A stretch of 64,000 bases of DNA from Bacillus salipaludis (GTDB lineage Bacteria; Bacillota; Bacilli; Bacillales_B; DSM-18226), in contig NZ_SMYO01000008.1 of NCBI RefSeq assembly GCF_004358205.1, positions 248,001 to 312,000 of the forward strand, written 5' to 3'. The position numbers and the translations under genes were made by a program. This document shows, piece after piece, positions 50,969 to 62,451 of this stretch. The notes under the pieces are model-generated. The model searched no databases. It saw only the letters and a list, made by a program, of their open reading frames with translations, and was not told the origin of the DNA. Within the stretch, counting starts at the first letter, position 1. Every line of letters begins with the position of its first letter.

Positions 50969-52687
50969 TTAATCGTGGAAATTCGTCCCGTCCGTTGTAG
51001 CTTTGATAATTTCCGCACGGATGACAAAGTCACCAAAATGCTCGCCTTCCTGCCGTTCTTTTGCATAGCGTGGAAGAATATCCCGAAGCTCCCTTAAAAT
51101 CTCTTCTTCTCCGATATTTTCACGGTACATTTTACTTAGACGGCTCCCGTCATGGGCAGCGCCTAAATACATATTATATTTACCTGGTGCCTTCCCGATA
51201 AAACCAATCTCTCCAAGGGAATGGCGGGCACAGCCGTTCGGACAGCCAGTCATTCGAATTGTAATTTCTTTATCACGAAGACCATTTTCATCCACAATGG
51301 TTTCGATTTTATCAATCAGCTTTGGTAGATAACGTTCAGCTTCTGCCATCGCCAATCCGCAGGTTGGAAGAGCCACACACGCTATTGAGCTGCGTCTTAG
51401 TGCTGTATATTGCTTACCTTCCGTTAAGCGGTACTGTTCAACTAGGCTGTTGATCTTTTTCTTCTGTTCGCTCGATACATTGGCAATAATTACGTTTTGG
51501 TTAGCTGTTAGACGGAATTCACCGGTATGGATTTTGGCAATTTCACGCAAGGCAGTTTTCAGCTTGTAATCATCGAAATCTGCTACGCGCCCACCCTCAA
51601 TAAATAGTGTTAAATGCCAATTATTATCAACGCCTTTTACCCAACCATAGCGGTCGCCGTTATGATCAAAATGATATGGTCTCGCTTCACCAAGTCTCCA
51701 GCCTAGGCGGTTTTCCAATTCATTTTTAACCGTTTCTAAACCAAGTCGGTCCACAGTATATTTGAACCTAGCGTTTTTACGGACAGAACGGTTTCCGTAA
51801 TCGCGCTGAATCGTAATCGTTTTTTCTGCAACATCATACAATTGGTTAGGTTTACAGAAACCAATCACTTTCGCAAGCTGCGGATAAGTTGCGGTGTCTC
51901 CATGTGTCATGCCCATGCCTCCGCCAATCGCTACGTTAAATCCAATCAGTTGGCCCTCTTCTACAATTGCGATGAATCCAAGGTCCTGGGAAAAGACATC
52001 AATATCATTTGATGGAGGTACAGCAATCCCAATTTTGAACTTACGCGGCAAATATAGCGGTCCGTACATTGGCTCAACTTCTTCTACCTCAGGAGTACCG
52101 GCCACCTTTTCCTCATCCAGCCAAATTTCGTGATATGCCCTAGTACGCGGCAATAAATCGTTACTCAATTTTTGTGCCCATTCATAGACTTCGCTATGAA
52201 TTTCGGACTGATATGGATTGGATGCACACATAACATTCCGATTCACGTCTCCACACGCTGCAATTGTATCCATTAATGCAGCATGGATACCTTGAATAGT
52301 ACTCTTCATATTCCACTTTAGTATTCCATGCATTTGGAATGTTTCACGGGTTGTAAGTTTCAAGGTTCCATTTCCGTATTTTTCAGCAAGCTCATCCATA
52401 ACCAGCCATTGGTCTGATGATGCTACACCGCCTGGCAAACGAACGCGCAGCATGAATTGATACGCTGGCTCCAATTTTTGTTTTTGTCGCTCGTTTCGAA
52501 GGTCCCGGTCATCCTGTAAATAGCTGCCATGATGTTTCATCAGACGGTTATCATCATCCGGAATACCAGCGCTGATTCGGTCTAGCATCACTTCCTTCAG
52601 CGTGCCGCGCAAATAATTGCTTTCCTCTTTAATTCGTTCTACGTCGCTTGGTTTACCGTCTGGCGCTTTTAAAATCTGATTCACCAT
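50969..52687 (-). CDS. cysI: Sulfite reductase hemoprotein beta subunit
   Basis: The 572-residue siroheme/4Fe-4S enzyme has four cluster cysteines in [16 protein letters not shown] and [12 protein letters not shown]-terminal siroheme-binding repeats are present, such as [18 protein letters not shown]. It reduces sulfite to sulfide with electrons from CysJ. It follows cysJ by 17 bases. The siroheme it needs is made by the downstream cobA and sirB. Confidence 0.95.
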   Translation of the reverse strand: MVNQILKAPDGKPSDVERIKEESNYLRGTLKEVMLDRISAGIPDDDNRLMKHHGSYLQDDRDLRNERQKQKLEPAYQFMLRVRLPGGVASSDQWLVMDELAEKYGNGTLKLTTRETFQMHGILKWNMKSTIQGIHAALMDTIAACGDVNRNVMCASNPYQSEIHSEVYEWAQKLSNDLLPRTRAYHEIWLDEEKVAGTPEVEEVEPMYGPLYLPRKFKIGIAVPPSNDIDVFSQDLGFIAIVEEGQLIGFNVAIGGGMGMTHGDTATYPQLAKVIGFCKPNQLYDVAEKTITIQRDYGNRSVRKNARFKYTVDRLGLETVKNELENRLGWRLGEARPYHFDHNGDRYGWVKGVDNNWHLTLFIEGGRVADFDDYKLKTALREIAKIHTGEFRLTANQNVIIANVSSEQKKKINSLVEQYRLTEGKQYTALRRSSIACVALPTCGLAMAEAERYLPKLIDKIETIVDENGLRDKEITIRMTGCPNGCARHSLGEIGFIGKAPGKYNMYLGAAHDGSRLSKMYRENIGEEEILRELRDILPRYAKERQEGEHFGDFVIRAEIIKATTDGTNFHD

Positions 52688-52704
52688 TTTTAAAAAAACT
52701 CCTC

Positions 52705-54516
52705 TCAGTATACATCACGCTGATAACGTTTTTGCTGCTGCATTTCAGCCAGATATTCTTCTGCTTTTTCACGGCTTAAGCCGCCTTCTTTTGCAATAAT
52801 TTTAATGAAGGTATTATGGACGTCATGTGCCATATGTTTTTCATCTCCGCAGATGTATACAACTGCACCCTCTTCAAGCCATTTATATAGCTCTTTGCTT
52901 TGCTCAAGCATTCTGTGTTGTACATATACTTTTTCTTCTGTATCCCTCGAAAAAGCAACATCCAACTTTGTCAGTGCCCCATTTTTCAGCCATTTTTGCA
53001 TTTCTGTCTGATATAGGAAATCGGTCACGAAATGCTGGTCACCGAAGAACAGCCATGATTTTCCTTCGGCACCGGTTTCTTCACGTTCTTGAATAAAAGA
53101 ACGGAACGGCGCAACACCTGTACCTGGTCCAACCATGATGATTGGTGTCTCAGGATTTTTAGGCAGTTTAAAGTTTTCATTTTGTTGAACGAAAACAGAC
53201 ACATGATCCCCTGGCTCCAAACGCTCTGCTACATACGTGGAGGCTACGCCTTTTCTTTCCCGGCCATTTGCCTCATATCGAACCGCACCGATCGTCAAAT
53301 GCACTTCATCAGGATTGGCAGCTAAACTGCTCGCAATTGAATAAAGACGAACCGGAATTTTACGAAGAATAGAAACAAACTCCTGAGCAGAATCACCCCA
53401 CGGACCAAAATCACGAACCAGGTCTAATATGTCACGTCCATTGATGTACTCTTTTAATTTTTCTCCATTTCCTTGAGCAACAAGCTCTTTTAATCCCTCA
53501 TTTGTGGAGAGCGGTGCAATTTTCTCAAGAAGCGGCTTTGTCAAAGTCGTAATCTCATAGTATGATTGGAGCGCTTCTTGAAGAGTGCGAACATCGCCTT
53601 GTTTTACTGTTACTTGGTCTTCTTTGGACCATTTTAATTCATTTAGAAGCTGCTCAACTAAAGCCGGATCATTTTCAGGATATACGCCTAAACTGTCTCC
53701 CGGCTCAAACGTAAGACCAGACCCTTCAAGTGAAAGTTCAAGGTGATGCGTTTCTTTATTCGATCCCCGACCGTTCAGATTGATGTTATCAAGTACTTCT
53801 GCTTTAAACGGGTTCGTTCTGGAGTATTCGGATTCAATAGTTTGCAGGGTGCTGGCAGCTGCAGCGGCTTCAGCAGCGCCTGCACCTTGAGCATCCTTTA
53901 GGCTGCTAAGAACGCCTTCAAGCCATTCTGCAGCTGGTTCATCAAAATCAACATCACAGTCAAATCGTGGATAAAGCCTTGTTCCGCCAAGTTCCTCGAG
54001 ACGATCATCGAATTGTTTACCTGTTTGACAGAAAAATTCATAAGAGCTGTCCCCTAAAGCTAATACGGAAAATTGTAAGCCTTCCAGCTTTGGAGCCCGT
54101 TTGCTATGAAGAAACTCATGGAAGGTCATCGCATTATCCGGCGGATCTCCTTCCCCATGTGTACTGACAACAATCAGCAGGTTTTGAACCTTCTTTAAAT
54201 TGTTTGGTTTGTAATCACTCATGGAAGAAAGTGTGACAAGATAGCCGTTTCCTTCCAATGTTTTGGCTGCTTTATTCGCAAGCCCTTTGGAGTTTCCAGA
54301 TTGTGAACCGTAAATAATGGTTACGTCTTTGGAAACGGCCTGACCAGCATTTTGTGAAGCTGCCGGTGCAGCTGCTTGCGCCCCCGAAAACTGGGAAGCA
54401 GCTAGATATCCGCTTAACCAAAGCTTTTGTTGGTCTGTCAATGTCGGCAGAATACGGTTTAGGAGCTCTGCCTGCTCCTGACTAAACGGACTGTTTAATA
54501 CCTGAAGTTGCAACAT
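52705..54516 (-). CDS. cysJ: Sulfite reductase flavoprotein alpha subunit
   Basis: The 603-residue protein has flavodoxin ([29 protein letters not shown]), FAD-binding (RLYSIASS) and NADPH ([25 protein letters not shown]) domains in order. It transfers electrons from NADPH to CysI. ATG 54516 is preferred over GTG 54522 because GAGG would otherwise touch the start. It has its own promoter at 54614; in B. subtilis cysJI is activated by CysL. Confidence 0.94.
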   Translation of the reverse strand: MLQLQVLNSPFSQEQAELLNRILPTLTDQQKLWLSGYLAASQFSGAQAAAPAASQNAGQAVSKDVTIIYGSQSGNSKGLANKAAKTLEGNGYLVTLSSMSDYKPNNLKKVQNLLIVVSTHGEGDPPDNAMTFHEFLHSKRAPKLEGLQFSVLALGDSSYEFFCQTGKQFDDRLEELGGTRLYPRFDCDVDFDEPAAEWLEGVLSSLKDAQGAGAAEAAAAASTLQTIESEYSRTNPFKAEVLDNINLNGRGSNKETHHLELSLEGSGLTFEPGDSLGVYPENDPALVEQLLNELKWSKEDQVTVKQGDVRTLQEALQSYYEITTLTKPLLEKIAPLSTNEGLKELVAQGNGEKLKEYINGRDILDLVRDFGPWGDSAQEFVSILRKIPVRLYSIASSLAANPDEVHLTIGAVRYEANGRERKGVASTYVAERLEPGDHVSVFVQQNENFKLPKNPETPIIMVGPGTGVAPFRSFIQEREETGAEGKSWLFFGDQHFVTDFLYQTEMQKWLKNGALTKLDVAFSRDTEEKVYVQHRMLEQSKELYKWLEEGAVVYICGDEKHMAHDVHNTFIKIIAKEGGLSREKAEEYLAEMQQQKRYQRDVY

Positions 54517-54613
54517 ATCCACCTCACTAAGGAATTAAAATTCAAAAACCCGCTTTAAAATATCACGGGACAAGAATTTTTTTACTTTTCAGTCTCTCTA
54601 ATAGATTAATAAT

Positions 54614-54642
54614 ATAATAATTTGACAATTCCTATAAGTCAA
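54614..54642 (-). promoter_or_regulatory. Promoter of cysJI
   Basis: TTGACT, a 17-base spacer and TATTAT on the minus strand; the transcript would begin about 90 bases before cysJ. No riboswitch is seen in the leader. Confidence 0.65.
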
Positions 54643-54672
54643 GTCGGTTTTAAAATAAATTTATTTTTCGAT

Positions 54673-54704
54673 AAAAAAAAGCCACACCAGATTAACTGGC
54701 ATGG
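54673..54704 (-). terminator. Terminator of the frlBDR unit
   Basis: On the minus strand CCATGCCAG pairs with CTGGTGTGG around TTAAT and is followed by eight T residues. Confidence 0.85.
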
Positions 54705-54705
54705 T

Positions 54706-55434
54706 TTATTTCGCCCGATGGACGGTTAGGTTTACTTTGCTTGTTTCACACATGAATGTGGAGAGGTGGACGGGTTGGTCGTTTGAGTTAAAGGCGATTT
54801 TTAGGATTCTGAATAGGTTGGCTCCGATATCGCATTCTAGGTATTTGGCGTATTCCTTTGTTGCACCAATTACATCGATGATTTTATCGTTGCTGACTAT
54901 TTCTGTATTGTAATCCTCTGAAAGGATTTTATAAGTGGATTCGTCCCTTGCAATTTTCTTTTCCAAATCCGGAAACTGAATTAGCGAATAATGCGCAATA
55001 TCATAGAAAAGCGGACGGTCATTCACATACATAAGCCGTTCAAGTACTAGTACCGGACTTCCATCCTCAATCTTGAGGTGTTCCGCAACATCCTTTGGTG
55101 CCGTAATCACTTCACTTCTAAGAATACGGGAATTTGGGATCATCCCTAACTGGTGACTGAACTCCGAGAATCCACTTACAGATAACAATTCATTGTGAAA
55201 CTTATTCGAAGCTACAAACGTTCCCCTGCGTGGTATACGTGTCAATGTACCATCCTTCACCAATTCTTCAATGGCTTTTCGGATCGTGATTCGGCTGACA
55301 TTATATGTTTCACAAAGCTCTGCTTCTGTGGGAATCTGTTCGTCCGGCTTATATTTCCCCTGCTGAATATCATTCTGCAGCATTTGCCTAATCTGCATAT
55401 AGAGAGGCTGCGGGGTTGAAGCATTTAAATTCAT
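54706..55434 (-). CDS. frlR: GntR/HutC family regulator of the fructoselysine genes
   Basis: The 242-residue protein has a winged helix at about 10-75 (PLYMQIRQMLQNDIQQGKYK, then SRITIRKAIEELVKDG) and a C-terminal UTRA effector domain. E. coli FrlR is also a GntR/HutC protein next to frlD. ATG 55434 has AGGATGAAAAGT upstream and gives the usual length. TATACATTAT lies twice in tandem just upstream (55461-55478) and could be an autoregulatory site. Its likely operators are the TGTATT..AATACA palindromes in the two frl promoters. Confidence 0.85.
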   Translation of the reverse strand: MNLNASTPQPLYMQIRQMLQNDIQQGKYKPDEQIPTEAELCETYNVSRITIRKAIEELVKDGTLTRIPRRGTFVASNKFHNELLSVSGFSEFSHQLGMIPNSRILRSEVITAPKDVAEHLKIEDGSPVLVLERLMYVNDRPLFYDIAHYSLIQFPDLEKKIARDESTYKILSEDYNTEIVSNDKIIDVIGATKEYAKYLECDIGANLFRILKIAFNSNDQPVHLSTFMCETSKVNLTVHRAK

Positions 55435-55493
55435 ACTTTTCATCCTATCCATCATATGTTTATACATTATTATACATTGCCGGCCGGCTAGCG

Positions 55494-56276
55494 TCACCAT
55501 GCACCGAAATAGCGGATGGTTTTTGCAGCCGTTTTGGTCCCTAATGTTAAACATTGTTGGATCGATTGTCCCTGCAATGTTCCATAAATAAAGCCGGATA
55601 TAAAAGAGTCACCTGCTCCCATCGTATCAACAACATCGGCCTCTAACACTCCGCACTGGTAAAATTGCTCGCCATCGTAAGCAATCGAGCCATTTTCTCC
55701 TAACGTAGCCACCGCCACCCTAGAACCTTGTTTTTTAACCTCCTTTAAAAATCCCCTGATATATTCATCATCCTTTATATAAGAAAAGAAGGAATAGTCC
55801 ACAAAGGCGGGCAATGTTTTAACCAGACCATGCTCTAACTGGTCTGAAAAATCAAACGCCGTGAGCAATCCTTTTTGTTTAAAAAGAGGATAATACCATT
55901 CAACATGTCCCCAAATTCCAGCATGAACAAGCTGATGGGTGTGAATAAACTCCAGTTCGTCATCGGTTAAGGTAAACTGAGCCATTACTCCTTCATCATA
56001 ATCCCCAAAACGACGATCATTATCAATCAATTCAACATGAGTAACCGCTGTTTTCCCGTCCTTCTTCGCGAGAAATGTCGTATCCACGCCCTTGCCCTGG
56101 ACCGCCTCAATCATTTGATCACCATATTGGTCATTCCCAACCCAGCCGATATAGGAAGAGTCCGCCCCCAACTCCTTTAAGTAGACAGCAACATTTACAG
56201 GGTTTCCTCCGGGATACGCCTTCCCGCTTGCAAGATAGACATCCATACAGTTATCTCCGACTGTTACAATTCTCAT
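55494..56276 (-). CDS. frlD: Fructoselysine 6-kinase
   Basis: The 260-residue PfkB-family kinase is very close to E. coli FrlD in recalled landmarks: TVGDNCMDVYLASGKAYPGG, GDYDEGVMAQF, DFSDQ, TLGENGSIAYDG, DTMGAGDSFISGF and the C-terminal TIRYFGAW. It phosphorylates fructoselysine (or psicoselysine after epimerisation) at C6. It lies between frlB and frlR in one unit. Confidence 0.92.
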   Translation of the reverse strand: MRIVTVGDNCMDVYLASGKAYPGGNPVNVAVYLKELGADSSYIGWVGNDQYGDQMIEAVQGKGVDTTFLAKKDGKTAVTHVELIDNDRRFGDYDEGVMAQFTLTDDELEFIHTHQLVHAGIWGHVEWYYPLFKQKGLLTAFDFSDQLEHGLVKTLPAFVDYSFFSYIKDDEYIRGFLKEVKKQGSRVAVATLGENGSIAYDGEQFYQCGVLEADVVDTMGAGDSFISGFIYGTLQGQSIQQCLTLGTKTAAKTIRYFGAW

Positions 56277-56309
56277 TCTTACTCCCGCTTTCTTTTAAAT
56301 TGAAGAACG

Positions 56310-56329
56310 AGCACTACTAGGTAGTGCTC
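56310..56329 (-). other. Hairpin between frlB and frlD
   Basis: GAGCACTAC and GTAGTGCTC form a compact stem without a long T tract. It may be an mRNA processing or stabilising element. Confidence 0.5.
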
Positions 56330-56339
56330 TTTAAAATTC

Positions 56340-57353
56340 TTAATATTCTACTTTACGATAGTATCTTCTTAGCTCTAATGGGTGGTTTCTCTCCCGCTCA
56401 AGGTAAACGCTAATGCGGCTTAACACTGCCCAGTTTATGCTGACAGAAAAATGCTTTCTAAATTCTTCGCTAATACCCGGCATTTCAAAGTTTTTTGTAT
56501 CAATAACAGTTAATTGGCTGGTAATCTTTTCAGCAAATCTTTCAACACGGTCCATCAGCGGTCTCGTTTCATCTTCCCCTTTAAGTAAAATAACACTAGT
56601 ATCTTCGAGCACTAGTTCAAGCGTGCCATGGAAAAATTCCGCTGCATGGATAGATTTCGCATGAATCCATTGCATTTCCTCCAAAATACACATTGCATAG
56701 GAGTAAGTGTTCCCCCATAGATTACCTGAACCGACCATCATGTGGTAATCGGTATCCTTATGTCTAATTGCAAATTCCTCTGCTTTTTTATCAAAAGCCT
56801 TTACAGCATTAAGAATTGCTTGCGGCAGCAAGGAGACTTCCCTTATAAACTGCTCATATTGTGGAAATTCATTTTTGTTATGCATGAATCGGAAAATTAC
56901 CATGTATAGCAGCATAAAGAATGTATCAAAAGAATGCTTTTCAGAACCGGTTGTGATACAGTAATCCACTACCTCGGTTAATGGAGTATTTGGCTCCGCA
57001 ACCAATGCAAGCGTAGTAGCTCCTCTTTCTTTACAAAACTCAGCAGCAGCAACGGTTTCTTGTGTTGTTCCCGATACGGAGGTAAAGATACAAACCGAAT
57101 TCTTTGAAAAATGTCTATGGTTCATGACCATAAATTCTGCCGCAATTTCAGCATGAACATCAATCGTTGAATTTGATTTTAAAATATATTCATAGGGATA
57201 CATCATCGCAATCGTTCCACCAGCACCAATCAGGAAAATATTGCTGTACCCTTTTTGACAAATTGAATCAACGATTTCTTCGATTTGCCCCTTAAATGCA
57301 AGCCCTTCTTTTTCCACAAGCTTCAGGAATAACTCTTCATCAAATTTTAACAT
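56340..57353 (-). CDS. frlB: Fructoselysine 6-phosphate deglycase (SIS family)
   Basis: The 337-residue protein has two sugar-isomerase (SIS) domains: FLIGAGGTIAMMYPYEYILK, then TSVSGTTQETV, and later HAAEFFHGTLELV. The C-terminal RRYYRKVEY resembles the end of E. coli FrlB. It splits fructoselysine 6-phosphate into lysine and glucose 6-phosphate. It has its own promoter and operator, so frlB-frlD-frlR can be expressed apart from frlC-frlA. Confidence 0.88.
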   Translation of the reverse strand: MLKFDEELFLKLVEKEGLAFKGQIEEIVDSICQKGYSNIFLIGAGGTIAMMYPYEYILKSNSTIDVHAEIAAEFMVMNHRHFSKNSVCIFTSVSGTTQETVAAAEFCKERGATTLALVAEPNTPLTEVVDYCITTGSEKHSFDTFFMLLYMVIFRFMHNKNEFPQYEQFIREVSLLPQAILNAVKAFDKKAEEFAIRHKDTDYHMMVGSGNLWGNTYSYAMCILEEMQWIHAKSIHAAEFFHGTLELVLEDTSVILLKGEDETRPLMDRVERFAEKITSQLTVIDTKNFEMPGISEEFRKHFSVSINWAVLSRISVYLERERNHPLELRRYYRKVEY

Positions 57354-57388
57354 GGCGTAGTCCTCCGAAAAAGTTTATTTGTTATGTC

Positions 57389-57421
57389 TTGTATTATAAT
57401 TAAACAATACAAATTATACAA
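57389..57421 (-). promoter_or_regulatory. Promoter and FrlR operator upstream of frlB
   Basis: TTGTAT (57416-57421), 17 bases and TATAAT (57393-57398) on the minus strand. The inverted repeat TTGTATT-N10-AATACAA (57389-57412) overlaps the -10 and spacer. The 27 bases at 57374-57400 recur exactly before frlC. Confidence 0.8.
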
Positions 57422-57439
57422 TTGTTTTTTTAAAAAAAT

Positions 57440-57477
57440 TTTTAGGAAGCTAGTTCTTGATGAACCAACTTCCTAAA
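57440..57477 (-). terminator. Terminator after frlA
   Basis: On the minus strand TTTTAGGAAG pairs with CTTCCTAAAA (with an inner GGTT/AAC pairing) and is followed by T residues. It splits the frl cluster into two transcription units. Confidence 0.82.
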
Positions 57478-57481
57478 ATCA

Positions 57482-58849
<1,368 letters not shown>

Positions 58850-59674
58850 TTATAAGATTTCTAATTCATTTAATTTCTCTAATGATTTCTTAACGGCATC
58901 TTGTGGATTTTGATAATAACTTGATCCCATAATCTCGAGGGTACATACCCCTTCATATTGATGGTTTTGAAGGCTTTTGACATATTCTCTCCAATTTAGG
59001 TTTCCATCATCTAAAGCAAGGTGAGAATCTGTCTCACTATCGCCATCGATTAAATGGAAATGACTTAACTCTGGAAGCATCGAAAAATAATCATCCGGTG
59101 TTTCACCCGCCAGCTGCATGGCCACGGTGTCAATCATCCCTTTTAATGAAGGAGATTGAATTTCTTCAATCATTCTCTTTAGTCCAGGTGTGTCAATAAT
59201 GAGATTGGACTCAAATTTCGTTAATGGTTCAAGCGCAAGAGTGATTCCTTCCTGCTCAGCTGCTTTGGAGATTTGAAAAATAGAATCGCTTGCATACTTC
59301 CAAGATTCTTCTTGTGTAAGGGAAAAGTCACCGATTCCGGAAGTAATCAGCATTTTATCCGTCTCCAATTCGACGGCAGCATGTAGATTTTCAATAAAAT
59401 AATCAATGCTCGCTTTTCGCCACGGTGAATCCGATGTGGCAAGATTAAAAGGATAGATGCATTGTTCTGGAGTATAACAGACAATCTCCATATTTCTTGC
59501 TTTAACCTCTCTCTTAATCTCTCTTAAATTACTAAGCAGATTTCGATAGACATATAAATGTGGCCCACCGGCCCATAATTCAATACTACTTATATTCAGG
59601 CGATCCATACAATCCAAGAAATATCGGAAAGGATAATGCCTAAAAGTAATATTCATTCCTGCTATTTTCAACAT
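58850..59674 (-). CDS. frlC: Fructoselysine 3-epimerase (TIM-barrel, AP endonuclease 2 fold)
   Basis: The 274-residue protein of the xylose-isomerase-like TIM-barrel class matches E. coli FrlC in length and gene context. Metal-site residues are visible in ALEPLTKFESNLI, GMIDTVAMQ, HFHLIDGDSETDSHL and CTLEIMGSSYY. It interconverts fructoselysine and psicoselysine, widening the substrate range. It is the first gene of the frlCA unit and follows an FrlR-type operator. Confidence 0.88.
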   Translation of the reverse strand: MLKIAGMNITFRHYPFRYFLDCMDRLNISSIELWAGGPHLYVYRNLLSNLREIKREVKARNMEIVCYTPEQCIYPFNLATSDSPWRKASIDYFIENLHAAVELETDKMLITSGIGDFSLTQEESWKYASDSIFQISKAAEQEGITLALEPLTKFESNLIIDTPGLKRMIEEIQSPSLKGMIDTVAMQLAGETPDDYFSMLPELSHFHLIDGDSETDSHLALDDGNLNWREYVKSLQNHQYEGVCTLEIMGSSYYQNPQDAVKKSLEKLNELEIL

Positions 59675-59717
59675 ATTAAACCTCCCTTCAGGTGAACCTT
59701 ATTTATTTGTTATGTCT

Positions 59718-59749
59718 TGTATTATAATCAACTAATACATTAAATGCAA
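59718..59749 (-). promoter_or_regulatory. Promoter and FrlR operator upstream of frlC
   Basis: TTGCAT (59744-59749), 17 bases and TATAAT (59721-59726). Inverted repeat TGTATTA-N8-TAATACA (59718-59739). It shares a 27-base block (59702-59728) with the frlB promoter. Confidence 0.8.
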
Positions 59750-59835
59750 TGAATATTTTAAATATTTTTATTGAGCGGAATTTGACAAAAAAGATTAATC
59801 TTTTTTGTCCAGTTCCCTTTTCTAAAATAATTTTT

Positions 59836-59865
59836 TTCGACAAAATTCGGGTGGTGCCAGGCACC
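59836..59865. repeat. REP-like palindrome, half copy F
   Basis: TTCGACAAAATTCGGGTGG and the core GGTGCCAGGCACC are present, but the right arm is replaced by T-rich DNA. Confidence 0.8.
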
Positions 59866-60004
59866 TTTTTTTATTTTTCTAAAATAACTTTTTGTCATCG
59901 ATTGATTCATTTTGAAAAAACTAGAAAATGTCCAAACCCCTCTTCAATACTTTAATTAACTAATTTATTAGACTAATAACTTTAAAAAGGTTGGAGAAAT
60001 TTTG

Positions 60005-60034
60005 TTGACACTGAAAAAACAACACTTTTATACT
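60005..60034 (+). promoter_or_regulatory. Promoter of the lysP-like gene
   Basis: TTGACA, an 18-base spacer and TATACT, giving a leader of about 170 bases. I see no L-box in the leader. Confidence 0.65.
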
Positions 60035-60166
60035 ATAATCAATTGTTAAATTTATCTGAAAATTCCAACCAGAAATAATCGGCTTTGATATGTAAATTTG
60101 CAAATTTTTGGAGGTGTATAAAGGATCAGTATTTTGACAATTTGATGAACTGTTGTCCTATTTTTT

Positions 60167-60180
60167 TGAAAGCGCTTGAA
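60167..60180 (+). promoter_or_regulatory. Candidate cre (CcpA) site in the lysP-like leader
   Basis: TGAAAGCGCTTGAA matches TGWAARCGYTWNCW at 13 of 14 positions. It lies downstream of the promoter, where CcpA acts as a roadblock. Confidence 0.5.
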
Positions 60181-60212
60181 TCAATCTAACTTAATTTCAG
60201 AGGAGGTATTAT

Positions 60213-61706
60213 ATGCTCGATATCAATGTAAAGCAATCTCCAAGAACTGAACAACAAGAAGCTACAACAACCCCTACATTGCAAAGAAAATTAAAAGCAC
60301 GACATTTGACGATGATTTCATTAGGCGGTGCAATCGGAACTGGCCTTTTCCTGGGCAGCGGCCCCGCCATTCACGCTGCCGGACCTGGTGGAGCCTTAGT
60401 CGCTTATACTTTAATTGGAATCATGGTTTATTTTATTATGACAAGCCTAGGAGAACTTGCGACATTCATGCCGGTTAGCGGTGCATTTAGTACTTATGCT
60501 ACCCGATTTATTGATCCAGCTCTTGGATTTGCCTTAGGCTGGAATTACTGGTATTCCTGGGCGATATGCCTTGCTGCAGAGCTTACAGCTTCAACAATGA
60601 TTATGAAATTTTGGTTTCCTCACAGTTCCTCATTTTTATGGAGCCTATTCTTTTTAGTTACTATTTTTTTGCTAAACTATTTATCAGTTAAGGGATATGC
60701 AGAAGGGGAATATTGGTTTTCATTAATAAAGGTCGTTACGATTGTCATTTTTATTGGTATCGGTTTACTCATGATTTTTGGTATTATGAACGGAAAACCA
60801 ATTGGATTCAAAAACTTTACGATCGGTGATGCACCGTTTTCAGGCGGATTTATGGCTACGTTAGGCATTTTCATCGTTGCTGGTTTCTCCTTCCAAGGAA
60901 CGGAAGTCATCGGTGTTGCAGCAGGTGAAAGTGAAAATCCCGTGAAAAACGTACCCCGCTCGATTCGCACGACTTTTTGGAGGATTTTCTTATTCTATTG
61001 TCTATCAATTTTTGTAATCGGTTTAATTATTCCTTATACCACTAGCAGTTTGGCAGGAGATACGGTCATGCTCAGTCCCTTTACGCTAGTATTTAAAAAG
61101 GCTGGACTTGCGATTGCAGCATCATTTATGAATTCAGTTATCTTAACAGCGGTATTGTCCGCAGGAAATTCATGTCTTTATGTTACGAGCCGGATGTTAT
61201 TTGCAATGGCCCAAGAAGGGCAGGCTCCTCGACTTTTTACCAAACTCAATAATCGAGGCGTTCCCGTCCCTGCAATCATTGCAACAACCCTTGTAGGGAT
61301 GTTGGCCTTCCTTTCTTCCTTCTTCGGGGATGGCGCAGTGTATATATGGCTGATGAATTCAGTCGGTGTAACAGGATTTATTTTTTGGCTAGGAATTGCT
61401 GCCAGCCATTATCGCTTCCGAAAAGCCTACGTTGCACAAGGATATTCCTTAAAAGATCTTCCTTATCGTTCTAAATGGTTCCCGTTCGGCCCAATCTTTG
61501 CTTTTGCTCTTTGTTTAATCGTCCTATTGGCCCAAAACTATCAGGCCTTTTTAAGTGACCATATTGATTGGGGTGGTGTAATTGCTGCCTATCTCGGCAT
61601 CCCGCTCTTCCTTGTCATGTGGCTTGGATATAAATTTATTAAGAAAACAAAGGTTATTCCGTTGGAGGAATGCAGGATTGATTTTGATGAACACCGTAAA
61701 GCTTAA
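60213..61706 (+). CDS. lysP: Lysine-specific permease, LysP type
   Basis: The 497-residue APC-family permease has about twelve helices. It closely parallels E. coli LysP in landmarks: RKLKARHLTMISLGGAIGTG, ALGWNYWYSWA, FSFQGTEVIGVAAGESENP, DLPYRSKWFPFGPIFAF and DHIDWGGV. It should import lysine in exchange with protons. Its position beside the frl cluster, whose end product is lysine, is suggestive. The start follows AGAGGAGG. Confidence 0.88.
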   Translation: MLDINVKQSPRTEQQEATTTPTLQRKLKARHLTMISLGGAIGTGLFLGSGPAIHAAGPGGALVAYTLIGIMVYFIMTSLGELATFMPVSGAFSTYATRFIDPALGFALGWNYWYSWAICLAAELTASTMIMKFWFPHSSSFLWSLFFLVTIFLLNYLSVKGYAEGEYWFSLIKVVTIVIFIGIGLLMIFGIMNGKPIGFKNFTIGDAPFSGGFMATLGIFIVAGFSFQGTEVIGVAAGESENPVKNVPRSIRTTFWRIFLFYCLSIFVIGLIIPYTTSSLAGDTVMLSPFTLVFKKAGLAIAASFMNSVILTAVLSAGNSCLYVTSRMLFAMAQEGQAPRLFTKLNNRGVPVPAIIATTLVGMLAFLSSFFGDGAVYIWLMNSVGVTGFIFWLGIAASHYRFRKAYVAQGYSLKDLPYRSKWFPFGPIFAFALCLIVLLAQNYQAFLSDHIDWGGVIAAYLGIPLFLVMWLGYKFIKKTKVIPLEECRIDFDEHRKA

Positions 61707-61782
61707 TTGAAGGAATGTTTTTAAATGCTCCAGTTTTCATATAAGGGGTTCCATTTTCGGATAATTTCTTGAAAATGGAATA

Positions 61783-61816
61783 AGAAATGACGTGTGCATG
61801 GACACACGTCATTTCT
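61783..61816. terminator. Hairpin after lysP
   Basis: AGAAATGACGTGTG pairs perfectly with CACACGTCATTTCT around CATGGA. It lies between lysP and the convergent DUF4865 gene. T tracts are short on both sides. Confidence 0.7.
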
Positions 61817-61820
61817 CTAT

Positions 61821-62366
61821 TTATTCCCCTTGTGAAATATGCAGTATATTATAAATAGTTCCACTCATTTCTTTTACCTGGCTTATATCACTTAAAAAGT
61901 AAAATACATCATACTCCCACTTATCTGGATTATAGATTACGATATATTCTGTATGAATAATCGTTGGAATACTTTCCGCTATTTTATCCTTTAAGTTATT
62001 TAGACTTTCTTGTTGTGGTATTTTTCTTGTGATTTGAAATAGATATTGATTTTCTTTTATTTTAGATGTAGTAGTATCGATTAGTGGAATTCCGACATTT
62101 ACTCGCTGCCATCCAAAAGAATTCAATATATTATCATAAGGTCCATTAAACAAAAACTTATTTAGCCCATTGCTGCCTTTCCAAAGATATAAGGGGCAAT
62201 AACTATTTTGCAGATTTTGATTTAGGCCTTTTTCAGTTACTAAATATAGTTTAAATTTTAGGTCCTCAAATCCATCTGTTTTATGACCATTAGTTATTAC
62301 CCTATCTCTAATGATCTTCATATCATAATCACTCGGTAATGTAATTTTGTATTGTGTTGCAATCAT
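61821..62366 (-). CDS. DUF4865 family protein
   Basis: The 181-residue cytoplasmic protein begins MIATQYKITLPSDYDMKIIR and continues NGHKTDGFEDLKFKLYLV and CPLYLWKGSNGLNKFLFN. These match the DUF4865 family, whose function is unknown but which often has dimeric ferredoxin-like folds. The start has GGGAGGG 9 bases upstream. It is AT-rich compared with its neighbours. Confidence 0.75.
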   Translation of the reverse strand: MIATQYKITLPSDYDMKIIRDRVITNGHKTDGFEDLKFKLYLVTEKGLNQNLQNSYCPLYLWKGSNGLNKFLFNGPYDNILNSFGWQRVNVGIPLIDTTTSKIKENQYLFQITRKIPQQESLNNLKDKIAESIPTIIHTEYIVIYNPDKWEYDVFYFLSDISQVKEMSGTIYNILHISQGE

Positions 62367-62451
62367 TCATTTTCCCTCCCTCTCTAATTTGGAAAAATAT
62401 AGATTTACCAACCCCAGTAAATCATAAATCGGGAAATTTTATAAGTTTGAT

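Noticed and set aside
53967..54167. Several plus-strand frames of 60-90 codons opposite cysJ, cysI, cysP and cysH.
   Set aside because: All are shadows of strongly supported enzyme genes and have no ribosome sites or family features.
59836..59865. Reading the GGTGCCAGGCACC plus T run as a plain terminator for a plus-strand gene.
   Set aside because: There is no plus-strand gene upstream, and the sequence matches half of the dispersed palindrome family.
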